From Clonostachys chloroleuca (Eukaryota > Ascomycota > Sordariomycetes > Hypocreales > Bionectriaceae), in assembly GCA_037952775.1 (NCBI GenBank), contig JBANAY010000003.1, positions 36,704,001 through 36,768,000 on the forward strand: a stretch of 64,000 nt of DNA. Reading direction: 5' to 3'. The notes under the pieces were generated by a model. That model saw nothing but the letters and a program-made list of their open reading frames with translations. It had not been told where the DNA came from and did no database searches. Below are positions 44,817 through 54,875 of the stretch, in pieces. Made by a program: the position numbers and the translations under genes. How positions within the stretch are numbered: position 1 is the stretch's first letter; each line of letters begins with the position of its first letter.

Positions 44817-46679
44817 ATGGCGAATCAAGAGTGCCGGAACCCCTCAGACAATATGGCAGAAAAATATCGGGATCCTTTAGAAGATGCCGAAACCGGCGCT
44901 GTATCACCTGAATCCAGCGGCCCTGAGAAAGTTGAAACTACTCAGCATGCTAGTAAAGATACCAAGCCTGGATTCTTTTGGCGAAGTTACAATAGCATCC
45001 GTGACATCTACTCTCCAACCGATGAGCCACCGTTGGTCCTCCCCACCTGCCCGAACGACGACGGGAAGCTCAGTTATCTCAACAAGGGCCGTATCACCTT
45101 CTTCTCTTTTGGTATTTCCTCGTTTTTAGCCCTCGGATCTGGAATATGGCTCTTCACCATTACGGCACCGTACTATCATTGGCTCGGGCTTTTCGCCTTC
45201 ATTAACTGCGTATATTTGTTCCTGTCATACGGAATTGGTCTTTTAGGAAAGGACTATGACTACAAGGCACATCTAGATAGGTTGGCTGCCCACTCAATAA
45301 GACAGGAAACCGCGCCCACGGTCGATATCTACTTGCCTTGCTGCCACGAGCCCCTCGAGATTCTACAGAACACCTACGAGCACATCATCAAACTAGACTA
45401 TCCCGCGTCCAAGCTGAGAGTATACGTCATGGACGACGGCAACCTCGAAAGCGTTCGTGAGCTCGCCAGGAAGTACTGTTTCATGTATCACGTCCGGGAC
45501 GACCGGCCGCATCTCCGGAAGGCAGGGAACGTGCGATGGAACTTTACCCGGACACATGGTGAATTCTTTGTAATCTTTGACGCGGATTGTTGCCTCCGCC
45601 CGGAACTCGTGAAGGAGTTCATCGTAGAGCATCTTGAAGATGAGAAGACAGCAATTGTCCAAACCCCTCAATGGTTCCGCTCCACGTCAGATCAAACATG
45701 GGTAGAACAAGGTGCTGGTGCCACGCAGGAGTTGTTCTACCGTGTCATCCAAGTGAACCGAGACAGATTGGGCGGAGCTAACTGTGTCGGCACGAATGCA
45801 ATGTATCGGCGGGCTGCTCTTGAAGCCGTGGGAGGTACCGCAGATACCGGGCACTCTGAGGATGTTCACACGGGGTATATCTTGTTTCTCCACATTGAGA
45901 CTCGGATCTTCATTGCTGATCCAGTCAATATAGGTTTGGTGCCATTCACCGTGTTTGGAAGGTCAGATACATGCCACTCTGCCAAGCAACAGGAATATGC
46001 CCAAATAGCCCAAGGGCTCCTTTCTCACAACAGATTCGGTGGGCCACGGGAAGCACAACATTGTTTTCGAATCCCGCATTCTGGAAATCTAACCTGACGC
46101 CGATGGAGAAATTATGCTACTTTCCTGGTCAGCGGCTCCCTGCTCTTCATAAACTAACTCGTCGGCGCAATGACTGATGTATTTCTTGAAGATTTTTGTA
46201 CTACCCCTGTATGTCTCTGAACCTCATCATTGGTCCGATGCCTGGAGTTCTCCTCCTGGCCCTGCGGCCCAAGCGGGTGAAAGTGTGGAACATTGCTTCT
46301 GCCCTCCCATCATATATCTATCTACGGCCTCGTTATCCTCCCACTGTGGGCCAAGGGCAACTACAAATTCAACGTACAGCCTGTGCTGACGCTTCAATCC
46401 CATGCCTAGTTGATGGCGATCAAAGACCGCCTGTTCAAGATCGATGCCCCCTGGGCCGTGTCGGGAGATGCCAAGGCCCACAAGTCTGATAAACACCGCA
46501 ACATGCGAATCTTCTGCTGTATCTGGGTCATTATCGTCGCCGGCGCCATGATTGGTCTGGGGGTTTGGCGCTTGCTGCCGGGAGGAGGGCTGGATGCGTG
46601 GTACGATCCCTTGCCGCTGTTTTTGTTCACTGAGTACAACTTATATAAGACTTATTACTTTGTGTTTGCCAGTTGGTAA
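44817..46679 (+). pseudogene. Cellulose-synthase-like GT2 glycosyltransferase pseudogene
   Basis: The first 350 residues are intact: a hydrophilic N-tail, two membrane helices (about residues 93-140), then GT2 blocks VDIYLPCCHEP, VYVMDDGN, FDADC, VQTPQWF, CVGTNAMYRR and TGHSEDVHTG. A normal intron (45875-45933, gtatat...atatag) joins to the QQIRWATGS block (QxxRW). Frame is lost near 46125-46135. Later homologous blocks lie in other phases: GPMPGVLLLALRP at about 46230, a 4-base duplication (ATCT at 46316-46319 and 46320-46323) shifting the frame again, then a TAG at 46407-46409 just before MAIKDRLFKIDAPWA. The end reaches YYFVFASW. Intact relatives are plasma-membrane, UDP-sugar-using enzymes of ~650-750 residues. 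A truncated catalytic product cannot be excluded. Confidence 0.85.
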
Positions 46680-47429
46680 ATTCGAACTTTAAGGGATGCA
46701 TAGGGAAGAAGAATAATGCGATTCTTAACAATTCCCAACTGCCTTTGCGTTCCTCTTCCTGCTGCCATCGGTGAAAGAATTGTTAGTCCCTAGAGTGGGT
46801 GGAGTTCCGCAAACTTCATTGATGGGCCGATATAATTCAATGGAAAGTTCAAGCGGAAAACAAAACCTTTGTTTGGACCTTAAGCATGTCTACAGAGGAA
46901 ATGACCTCCGTGTATTGCTGCTCTCTTGTCATGCCTTCGTACGATGACGACTGTCGACCGATCATACCAGCTCTGACATGTTCTAGTGATGCCTACGGTC
47001 CAGAAGATGCCCAAGAGCTTTCAAGCTATAATTTGAGGCGTGGGTGATTAGATTAGGCGGTCTCGGCAATTCACGATTATCACTGGGATAACGCCGACCA
47101 CATAGCATAGAAAGAGGAGTATCGCCTACTTGTAGATCATTTCATAGATAACGGCACCCATTCAGCGCCCTCATTAAGCTCGTAATCTCCTGCCATGCGT
47201 TCTGTAAAAATCTCTTCGTTCCAACGCTCCGTGGCAGAGTCTAAAAGTCAGAGTCCCACCAGGATATAGGGCCCAGGCTCTGCTCGCCCTGCCTTCCCTT
47301 GCTTAGCTTGAAATGTTTTCACCCTTTGCCATAACTCTGCTCGCGCAAAACTAAGCCAGAAAGCCTGCCGGGGTTTACTGAGCCTATGTCTGCAAACCGC
47401 CTACAGCGCAAGAGATGATACGATTCGCT
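46680..47429. other. Intergenic, 750 bases
   Basis: Convergent 3' flanks of the GT2 pseudogene and the RNase D-like gene. Nothing recognised. Confidence 0.5.
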
Positions 47430-47999
47430 TTATAGAAGGAATATGGCCAAGGGAATTGAATAAAGGCATGTTGGTAGTATTATCCGGTTGGAGTCAGCGA
47501 CTTTTCGTAGTGTTGGATTTTGGAATATCCTGGTCAATATATTTGCGAACTTAGTAAGGCACTTTTTGGAGTACTGGTAGTCTCTGCTCGCGAGTTCCAT
47601 CAGCTGAAAATCATACATGCCATCAAGAGTAACGTTGAAATCGCGTACCAGGAGCTTGGATACGGCGCGAATGTCGAACCCAACCTTGGGGATGGATTTT
47701 GACTCGAATATGGAGCGGAGCGACGCACTGCTGTCTGTCGTTGCAGACAACGCTGCGGTACCAAGACGTTTTATGTCAACTAAATAAAGCGTACCGATTG
47801 GCGTCACCAAGATTTGCAGGTCGATTAATTCGTCCTGCGCGACCCCATGACCATCTAAACAGATCCAAGGTGGCTTAACGGGGAGGCCTTCGAGGGATTG
47901 TCGTATTGTTAGTGCTAGTTTCTTGACAGAGCTGATGGCCACGGCAGATGAGCCATTCTCTCCATATTTGAAAGGCTGTGTCGAAAGGTTTGCATCCAT
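47430..47999 (-). CDS. Short RNase D/3'-5' exonuclease-like protein, probably truncated
   Basis: 189 residues from the ATG at 47999. The pattern of fungal DnaQ/RNase D-like 3'-5' exonucleases is visible: PPWICLDGHG (usual D-L-E-G with catalytic D and E), LYLVDIKRLG, a SLRSIFES segment, KVGFDIRAVSKLL (D in FD-R) and LDGMYDFQLMELASRDY (D in YDFQLME). The first motif has lost the usual Glu, and the C-terminal third carrying the last catalytic Asp is absent; instead the tail is unrelated hydrophobic sequence. It is likely an inactive fragment of a family with ~250-400 residues. A missed 5' or 3' exon is the alternative. Confidence 0.55.
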   Translation of the reverse strand: MDANLSTQPFKYGENGSSAVAISSVKKLALTIRQSLEGLPVKPPWICLDGHGVAQDELIDLQILVTPIGTLYLVDIKRLGTAALSATTDSSASLRSIFESKSIPKVGFDIRAVSKLLVRDFNVTLDGMYDFQLMELASRDYQYSKKCLTKFANILTRIFQNPTLRKVADSNRIILPTCLYSIPLAIFLL

Positions 48000-49001
48000 G
48001 GTGGTTATAAAGACAGCCCGAGTGATCAATTAATAGAGTGTTAGATGTAGAGGACACTGGCAAGGGGAATATTTTGCAAATACAACGTCTGACAGCTCTC
48101 TCTAGAGGATGAAGAAGAAAAAATAGAGACCACTGGATAGAATCATATTCCGATTCCGGAACTTAACTGGTAAATGATTGTCCCATTTCCCGTAAGGTTG
48201 GTTGGCCTCCCGCATGACACCTGTAGGCGTTGGTACCCAAGCACCAAAGGTGTGTCTCGTCATTTATTATCTTATAGCCAGCAATATTTTATTACAGCAT
48301 CAATCAATCTAATTTATTTCGTACGGGCTATACGTTAGCGGAGAAAATTCCTAAATATATAAACTGATGCATGTCGTGCGTGCTTCATAACATCTCCTTG
48401 TTTCTCTTTCCATTTCTGTCTCTATTAGTCTTTTTTTTAATATCTATATAGCATTTGAGTATTTACCTCTCTCATACCTAGTGAGGGCGGGAATTATCAA
48501 AATTTTGAAAGGGAGGGTATATTAGGTAGAACCTATTCGTATAACCGACAGCCAAGGCACTCTACAAACACGTAGTAACATGCAATTGGGTCAAAATTGC
48601 ACAAGCGCTCAAGGCACTGTTCAAGATGAAATCATAGCGGCGATCGTACGTCTGGCCTCCCACATATCGAGATGCCAGCAAACTCTGCCTTACACCCCCA
48701 CTTTAGGCCGCTATGATTCTGCTGTGATCGAGGTGGAATGATTGATTGAAGGTCTCTCAAAGGCATGGTGTTAATGGAAACCATGGAGCCAACATAACAT
48801 ATATAAAAAGAACCACCCTCTCCCGAACAGCTCAAATAATCTCCAGGCTTCAGATTATCTCGCTTACAAGCACATCATCAATTGGAAATACCAACTAACT
48901 TCATCTTCAAACTCGATACTGGTAGAGCTCTTACCATCGTGTTAATTTATCAAATGAACAAGTATAGTTGATGAATTTACAGATACTCATCCTCGATCGC
49001 A
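48000..49001. other. Intergenic, about 1 kb
   Basis: Divergent upstream region of the exonuclease-like gene (minus) and the deaminase gene (plus). AT-rich around 48280-48560. No gene supported. Confidence 0.5.
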
Positions 49002-50712
49002 ATGTCTTATCGCACAGCATCCAACACTTCCGAGTCCCAGACGACGAACAAAATTGATCAGGAACAGCAGCTACTCAATCTCTGTGCTTTTCAGGGAGGT
49101 ATCACTGCTGTTTGCATAGCCAGGAGCACTATCAAGTACGGCTCTTTTGAATCCAACAGGGCCTCATCACTTTCTGCCTTTCAAATCTTCCAATGCAAGC
49201 TCGCTCAATTTTGTCACAATGATATGGGTGGGGATCAAAACACCTCGCTCGTATGCCTCGCAGGTAAGGGGGGGGCTGTGTTCCTCTTTACCTCAAACTT
49301 TAGGAAAGAAACCCAGCTCGAAGAGATTAAAAGAGGTCTCGAAGAGTTGCTACGATATGCTGCCACCAATCCTGATGAGCTACAACCTAAGCCACTGCAG
49401 AAAATGATTCTGTGGCGTTTTGTTGAGTTCTGCTTCAGGAAATTTGATCGATATTGCAAGACAATGTCCAGAACGCTTGATGAATGCATCCATGAGTGCG
49501 AATCGGCCAATGAATCTACAAGTAAGCTTTAGTGAAAGATTTCACCCCTTCTGCAATATCCTAGTACAACCGATTTCCTGACCGCTCTGAGAAATCAATA
49601 GTTACCAAGCAGCTGTGCGAACTGAAGTCTAGAGTCGAATTTCCACGGGAGATGACTGACTCAGTGAGGAATAAGAGTAAATATAACCTCCTCTTTCTGA
49701 TCAAGCGATTTTGTTTCTGATTCAGTAATGACTCCTAGTCCTCAACGATTGCGAGACTTTGATCAAGGCTATCGAGGCGAGCAAGAACAGCAATCTTGGT
49801 GGAGAGATTGACCGTCGTGCCAGGCAAGATGACCATGATCAGGCCTACAAATGGTGCGAACTCCGGCATTGTCTTGGGCGCCTCTACTCATACCATCAGG
49901 GCGCCGATGCCATTGCTAAGGCAACAACGAAATGGCCTGAACTTTTCAAGAGCTTCAAAGTCGAATACCTTCCCTCTGCAAAGCAAAAGAAGGCTGCCTC
50001 GCGCATGTCGGGGAAATTGACGGACGTACTTCACTACGCTTTTCCTGAGTGCGACCTAGAAGAATTTCAGGCCGATATCGCCGAGCTTCAGAAATACGGG
50101 CTGGAAAAGGAGATCTGTAAACAGGTCCGTGAGAGGAACACCAAGACTATTATACATGCAGAAGTCCATATGCATGACTATCTTAGCAGAGTGAGAAAGG
50201 TCAAGGCATCGGACTTTTGGGATGGCACCATGTTTATCGCAACCAGCAAACCGGTTTGCCAGCTTTGCCACTTCTATTTCCAGAACGACGAGAACGAGTT
50301 CAGCGTCCAGCCTCCGCACATGAACTTGTATCCCATGTGGCGCGTTCCCGATGATGCAAGCGAAGAGGTGTTGGAAGACCTCATCGACAAGATGCAGGTG
50401 AACACGATAAAGCTGATTACAGAAAAGCAGCCATATTACAAAAGGTATGATTCCAGAACCGATTCACAAGGATACCAGACCAGAGCGAGTCATAGAACGG
50501 TGTTTGACCGTTCCGGTGCCCCTTCTCCTCTGGACAGGCGCAGTGCTCAACCTGGCATTAGGGCGGGGGGCTATCACAATGTACCTCCACCACCCAGCGA
50601 AGTATTTGATGATATTATCCCTCTGGGAAGTGATTTGGAAGATTATGGGGCTGTAGGAGACGGAAGGGCTTCGGCACTGAACGGCGGGTCGATGATAGGG
50701 GTAGCTAATTAA
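49002..50712 (+). CDS. OTT_1508-like deaminase family protein
   Basis: Three exons: 49002-49521, 49602-49676 and 49739-50712, with introns of 80 and 62 bases (gtaagc...caatag; gtaaat...cctag). The product is 522 residues. The C-terminal half carries a deaminase-fold zinc site: IIHAEVHMHDYL gives H338-A-E340, and SKPVCQLCHFYF gives C372-x-x-C375, the pattern of the OTT_1508-like deaminases that are expanded in fungi. The N-terminal ~330 residues are helical (LEELLRYAATNPDEL and similar) and match the long helical part of this family. A ~100-residue disordered tail follows. Relatives are inferred to act on nucleic acids or nucleotides, and the fold has toxin-related origins; no activity is proven here. 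No signal peptide. It lies 362 bases upstream of the TPR-CHAT gene, same strand. All four metal-site residues are intact. Confidence 0.82.
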
Positions 50713-51074
50713 CTCGCAAATGGAACCAGGCAGTCTACGTATATTATTGTAAATCTACACCATGGCAAGATATAGATGAGAAGTCTAAGTATTCATTGTG
50801 TTGAGCTGTCAAGTTTGGCATCTTTTATTGCTTCTTTACCTAAACAACTGTAGATATGAGTACTATTTGATATTTTTATAATCAATCAAATCAGCTGACC
50901 TCAGGTTCTATCACGTGAATAGTTGCGCCTAACCTGCCTGAAACATGCTAAGATTAATCGAAGCGCGAGTTGTTCGCTGCCTAACTAATCTTACGGCTTC
51001 AGAGTAAAGCTTCGCCACAAGTTGCCCCATGCCTCAAAGTCATTTGGTCTTTGGTAATCTATTTCCACTCTATC
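50713..51074. other. Short intergenic between deaminase and TPR-CHAT genes
   Basis: 362 bases separate two same-strand genes. No ORF, and no obvious TATA box; the region between about 50860 and 51000 is unremarkable. Confidence 0.5.
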
Positions 51075-54000
51075 ATGGATCTAGCGCTTCCGCTGGGGTC
51101 GGATGAACTGCTGGTGCCAAATGAACTCAAGCAGCAGTTCACATCTGGCTGCGAGTCAAATAATCTTTTCTTGACGTCGAATGATGTCAAAGACCTTGAA
51201 AAGGCAATAGACGCGTTCAGCCAAGTCATCGCGGCGTTAACAGAAGAGGATGGCTTACGAGCAGACGCACTGCGTCAAATGGGATCATCATATGTCCAGA
51301 AGTATCAGGTCTTGCGACAGGTGTCAGACCTGCGGCATGGCCTCGATCTTTATGAGAAGGGAATCGATACGATGGAGGTCAACTTTGCTCTACAAGCTGA
51401 CTACCAGAGTCGCTTGGCAATGATGCATCGATTTGCATTCTCTGAAACGGCAGACAGCTTGAACCTTGAACGAGCTAAACAATTCGGAGAACGAGCTGTT
51501 AGTAATGGATCTTCCAGGCCTGTTGATCGAGCTCAATATCTCACAAACCTCAGTCGAATTTTTCATACCTCGTATCAGAAAACGGGAAATTTAGAAGAGC
51601 TTAATCATGCACGAGAGCTTTCTGTAAAAGCGGTGGACCTGCGGCCATCAACGTCAACCGCTTTCTTTGAAGAGCATCTAAATCAGTTGGGCTTTGTGAC
51701 TCTGGGCAGATACATGGCTACGGGGGCGATTGCGGACCTCGACCGAAGTATTCAGATTTATGAGAGCGCTTATTTCAATTACCCGTCATTTCGCCCGGAG
51801 TGGCCGGAGCTACAGATGAATCTAAGTCTCGCCTATCGTCTCCGGTTTCAGCGAACACACACCCCCGGGGATCTGGAGCAATGCGAAATGCTCTCACGCA
51901 GGGTGATTGAGTTGAAGTCAGATCCTGTGTATCAAGGGAAGGCATGGCAGCAACTTGCGCTTATAAGCATGGACCAATACGAGAGGGTCAAGGCAATCAG
52001 CTCGCTCGAAGCCATTGAGCATGTGGACGCTGCGATTCAGAACTTTGAGGAGGCTCTCCAAGTCACTCCCCCAAGCATTGCAGCGCGTCAATCAGAGTAC
52101 CTGTCGAATCTTGGGGTCGCATACATAGCTAAGTACAAGATGACGGGATCAGCAGAAGACCTGGATCAAGCTGCGGACACCTATCAGAAAGCGATACAAA
52201 TCAAGCCGGAAGCTGAGAGGGATAACTCTCTTTCCGCTGGCCTCGCGACCGTCTTTGAGCTAAGAAGTGGTCAAGGAGGCAACGGTGATGACATACAACA
52301 GGCGCTTGATCTACTCCGGGTGACGCTTGAAAACTCTTCGGTTCCTTTACAAAGCAGAGTCGAGGCAGGCATGAGGATGATGTGTCTTCAGGCATCTACC
52401 GGGAATTGGGATGAGGCAAATAGAGTTTCGAACAGCATTTTAGGCCTGATACCGCTTCTGACGCCTCGGTTTCTGGGCGTCGCGGATAAGCAACAGTTGC
52501 TGCGCAGCCTTACCAGTTTCGCTTCTGACGCGGCGGCGGTAGCTTTGATGGCAGATCAGAGTGCCTTTGAGGCTCTGAGTGTCATTGAGCTTGGACGAGG
52601 CGTCATACTCGGCTCTCTCATTGACCTGCGAAGCGATATTTCTGAGCTGCATGAGAAATACCCCGATTTGGCAGGGAAATTCATTGAGTTGCGTGATCGG
52701 ATTGATGCTCCGATTCCTTCTACACAAACATATTTCATCGAGCTTCAACGAGCTCGTGAGAAGATTCGCGAACTTAGCCAGCGAGTGCGCGAAATGCCTG
52801 GATGGGAAACATTCATGAACTCGGCGGCCGAAGACGAGGAACTGACCCCGACAGAGTGGGAGCTCAGAATGGACGTGGATGATCTCGCGGAAGACTACCC
52901 TGACCTAGCGAGCGAGTTTTACGAACTCATGGACCTCATCGACGAGCCTATGCCCTCGATTGAGGACCAAATGAGCCAAAGAAATAGCTCCAGTGAGGAA
53001 ATTGAACGTTTAATCCGGGAGATTCGCGCCATGCCTGGAATGGGGCGCTTCCTTCTGGCCCCAACAGAGACAGAAATCGTAAGTGCTGCCAAGGAAGGGG
53101 TCATTGTCGTCATCAACATCAGCCAGTACCGGTGTGATGCTTTTGTTATACATGAGGGTCAGATCGAAGTTGTTCCACTCCCCGGCGCAAGTCTACTGGA
53201 TGTCCAGGACTTGGCAAAGGGGCCCTTAGATGACGAGTGCGTCTTGGAGTGGTTATGGACCACTATCGCCCTGCCAGTACTTGACAGCCTCGGGATTATT
53301 CAAACGACTGGATCCGCATGGTGTCGCATCTGGTGGGTTCCTACTGGGCCTTTGGCTAGTTTTCCAATCCACGCAGCGGGCTTTCATCGTGATACACCTG
53401 GCATGAGCGTGCTCGACCGAGCAATATCATCTTACAGCGTTTCCGTAAGAGCAATTATCCACAACAGACAAGATCGTGCAAGACACACAGCCAAGCAGAA
53501 GCCCCACAAGGCTACGCTTGTCAGTATGCCCAAGACTCCTGGACACGCCTCTCTTGGCTTTGTAGACAAGGAGATGAAGGAAGTTGAACGGATGTGTTCA
53601 TCCCTACAGTTTTCAGTGACGAGGCCGGAAACAGTCCGAAACAGCGTGCTAGAATCTTTGACTGATTGCGACGTATTTCACTACGCCGGGCACGGGCGTA
53701 CAGACGCGCTGGATCCATCTCAGAGCGGACTGCTCCTCTCTGACTGGATGAAGACGCCCTTGACAGTAGGAACCTTGCTGGACACGAATATTCAGCAGAG
53801 ACGTCCATTTCTGGCGTACCTATCGGCTTGTGGCACCGGTCGTGTGCGCAATGAAGAACTGATCAACGAGGGCATTCACTTGATTAGTGCATACCAGCTT
53901 GTCGGCTTTCGTCACGTCGTCGGGACGCTATGGGAGGTGAATGATGAAGTTTGCGCAGATGTAGCGGCAGGCGTGTACGAAGTAATGTGCGCCGAAGGGA

Positions 54001-54251
54001 TGTCGGACATCTCCCCTTCGCAAGGTCTACATCAAGTCTGTAGAAAGCTTAGAGCACGTTGGCTCGATGAGATGGACAGGCGGTCAATGGGCCTCGAACG
54101 ACAGGGGGACATTTCAAAAAGGTTTGATTCAAACATCAATCAGAGTTCTGCGGATGTCGACATCGGGAAACATGGGAGAGACGTGATATTGGAAGAAGAG
54201 AATCCCACAGGACCTTTGCATTGGGTGCCTTACGTTCATTACGGGCTATAG
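51075..54251 (+). CDS. TPR-CHAT protein (caspase-like/separase-related protease)
   Basis: An intronless gene encodes 1058 residues; the ATG at 51075 is the first in a frame open from 51051. Residues ~30-500 are TPR-like helical repeats (DLEKAIDAFSQVIAAL, DLDRSIQIYESAYFNYP, DLDQAADTYQKAIQIKP). Residues 518-661 are a duplicated linker. The CHAT domain covers ~670-1058: IVVINISQYRCDAFVI, SYSVSVRAI, the catalytic His in FHYAGHGRTD (H873), the catalytic Cys in YLSACGTGRV (C919), then FRHVVGTLWEVND. Both catalytic residues are present. CHAT proteins are cysteine proteases of the caspase/separase clan; bacterial ones (for example the partner of type III-E CRISPR effector gRAMP) are activated through their TPR part, often in defence. 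Fungal roles are largely unknown. No signal peptide or membrane segment: cytosolic. Confidence 0.92.
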   Translation: MDLALPLGSDELLVPNELKQQFTSGCESNNLFLTSNDVKDLEKAIDAFSQVIAALTEEDGLRADALRQMGSSYVQKYQVLRQVSDLRHGLDLYEKGIDTMEVNFALQADYQSRLAMMHRFAFSETADSLNLERAKQFGERAVSNGSSRPVDRAQYLTNLSRIFHTSYQKTGNLEELNHARELSVKAVDLRPSTSTAFFEEHLNQLGFVTLGRYMATGAIADLDRSIQIYESAYFNYPSFRPEWPELQMNLSLAYRLRFQRTHTPGDLEQCEMLSRRVIELKSDPVYQGKAWQQLALISMDQYERVKAISSLEAIEHVDAAIQNFEEALQVTPPSIAARQSEYLSNLGVAYIAKYKMTGSAEDLDQAADTYQKAIQIKPEAERDNSLSAGLATVFELRSGQGGNGDDIQQALDLLRVTLENSSVPLQSRVEAGMRMMCLQASTGNWDEANRVSNSILGLIPLLTPRFLGVADKQQLLRSLTSFASDAAAVALMADQSAFEALSVIELGRGVILGSLIDLRSDISELHEKYPDLAGKFIELRDRIDAPIPSTQTYFIELQRAREKIRELSQRVREMPGWETFMNSAAEDEELTPTEWELRMDVDDLAEDYPDLASEFYELMDLIDEPMPSIEDQMSQRNSSSEEIERLIREIRAMPGMGRFLLAPTETEIVSAAKEGVIVVINISQYRCDAFVIHEGQIEVVPLPGASLLDVQDLAKGPLDDECVLEWLWTTIALPVLDSLGIIQTTGSAWCRIWWVPTGPLASFPIHAAGFHRDTPGMSVLDRAISSYSVSVRAIIHNRQDRARHTAKQKPHKATLVSMPKTPGHASLGFVDKEMKEVERMCSSLQFSVTRPETVRNSVLESLTDCDVFHYAGHGRTDALDPSQSGLLLSDWMKTPLTVGTLLDTNIQQRRPFLAYLSACGTGRVRNEELINEGIHLISAYQLVGFRHVVGTLWEVNDEVCADVAAGVYEVMCAEGMSDISPSQGLHQVCRKLRARWLDEMDRRSMGLERQGDISKRFDSNINQSSADVDIGKHGRDVILEEENPTGPLHWVPYVHYGL
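52626..53058 (+). repeat. Internal module duplication in the TPR-CHAT linker
   Basis: Two copies of an ~65-residue module, offset by 79 codons: copy 1 at 52626-52820 (residues 518-582) and copy 2 at 52863-53058 (597-661). Both run L-R-x-D ... Y-P-D-L-A ... F-x-E-L-x-D-x-I-D-x-P-x-P-S ... R-x-M-P-G. In the first 32 positions 19 are identical. DNA is diverged, so the duplication is not recent. Confidence 0.85.
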
Positions 54252-54776
54252 GGCCGTAGAACACTACGAAGTGTCAAATATCCTCGCGGCGTCTTAATAA
54301 GGCGACGAGTTACCCCTAATGACAACGGTCATACGGGTTGCAAGTGTCCCTACAAGTCAACACCAGTCAAGGAAATTAGCTAGGTGGATAACAGCCAAGA
54401 ACAAAGTGGCGAGAGCCTCGGCCGAGCCCACTACACTGCCGAGATAGCCGTGTTTGTGGTGAAACACTTGGAGCCTCCTGGCTGAAATAAGCAGCAAGTA
54501 ATCGCACCTATCAAATTCATTCCTCATTTCTCGTGCCCTCCACTCATCCCTAGCAATTTACCATCAAGCCGTCGACAACGGCGCAGAGGACTTGAAGTAG
54601 TTAGAGCTAAGGAGGCAGAGCATCCATACGCAGAGGAAGTGCCATGTTTCTAGAAGCTAGCGGCCGGGTTTCAGGCGGGGCATTGACATGATGTCGCCGC
54701 CATCTCGGGACCACTGCCTCCGTATTCTTGGACATTTGCTGCCGTGCCGGATCTGACGATCACCTCAAACGATTGG
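54252..54776. other. Intergenic, about 520 bases
   Basis: 3' flank of the TPR-CHAT gene and promoter region of the pectin lyase. No gene supported. Confidence 0.5.
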
Positions 54777-54785
54777 TATATAAAA
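54777..54785 (+). promoter_or_regulatory. TATA box of pectin lyase gene
   Basis: TATATAAAA ending 91 bases upstream of the ATG, directly preceded by GATTGG (an inverted CCAAT box) at 54771-54776. Confidence 0.55.
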
Positions 54786-54875
54786 GCCGATGTGCCTTCG
54801 TCACAGAGCAGAGGAGAGACAAGCAGCTTGCCAAATCTCAGCCAACCAGTATTCTGACCCCGATAATTCACCATC

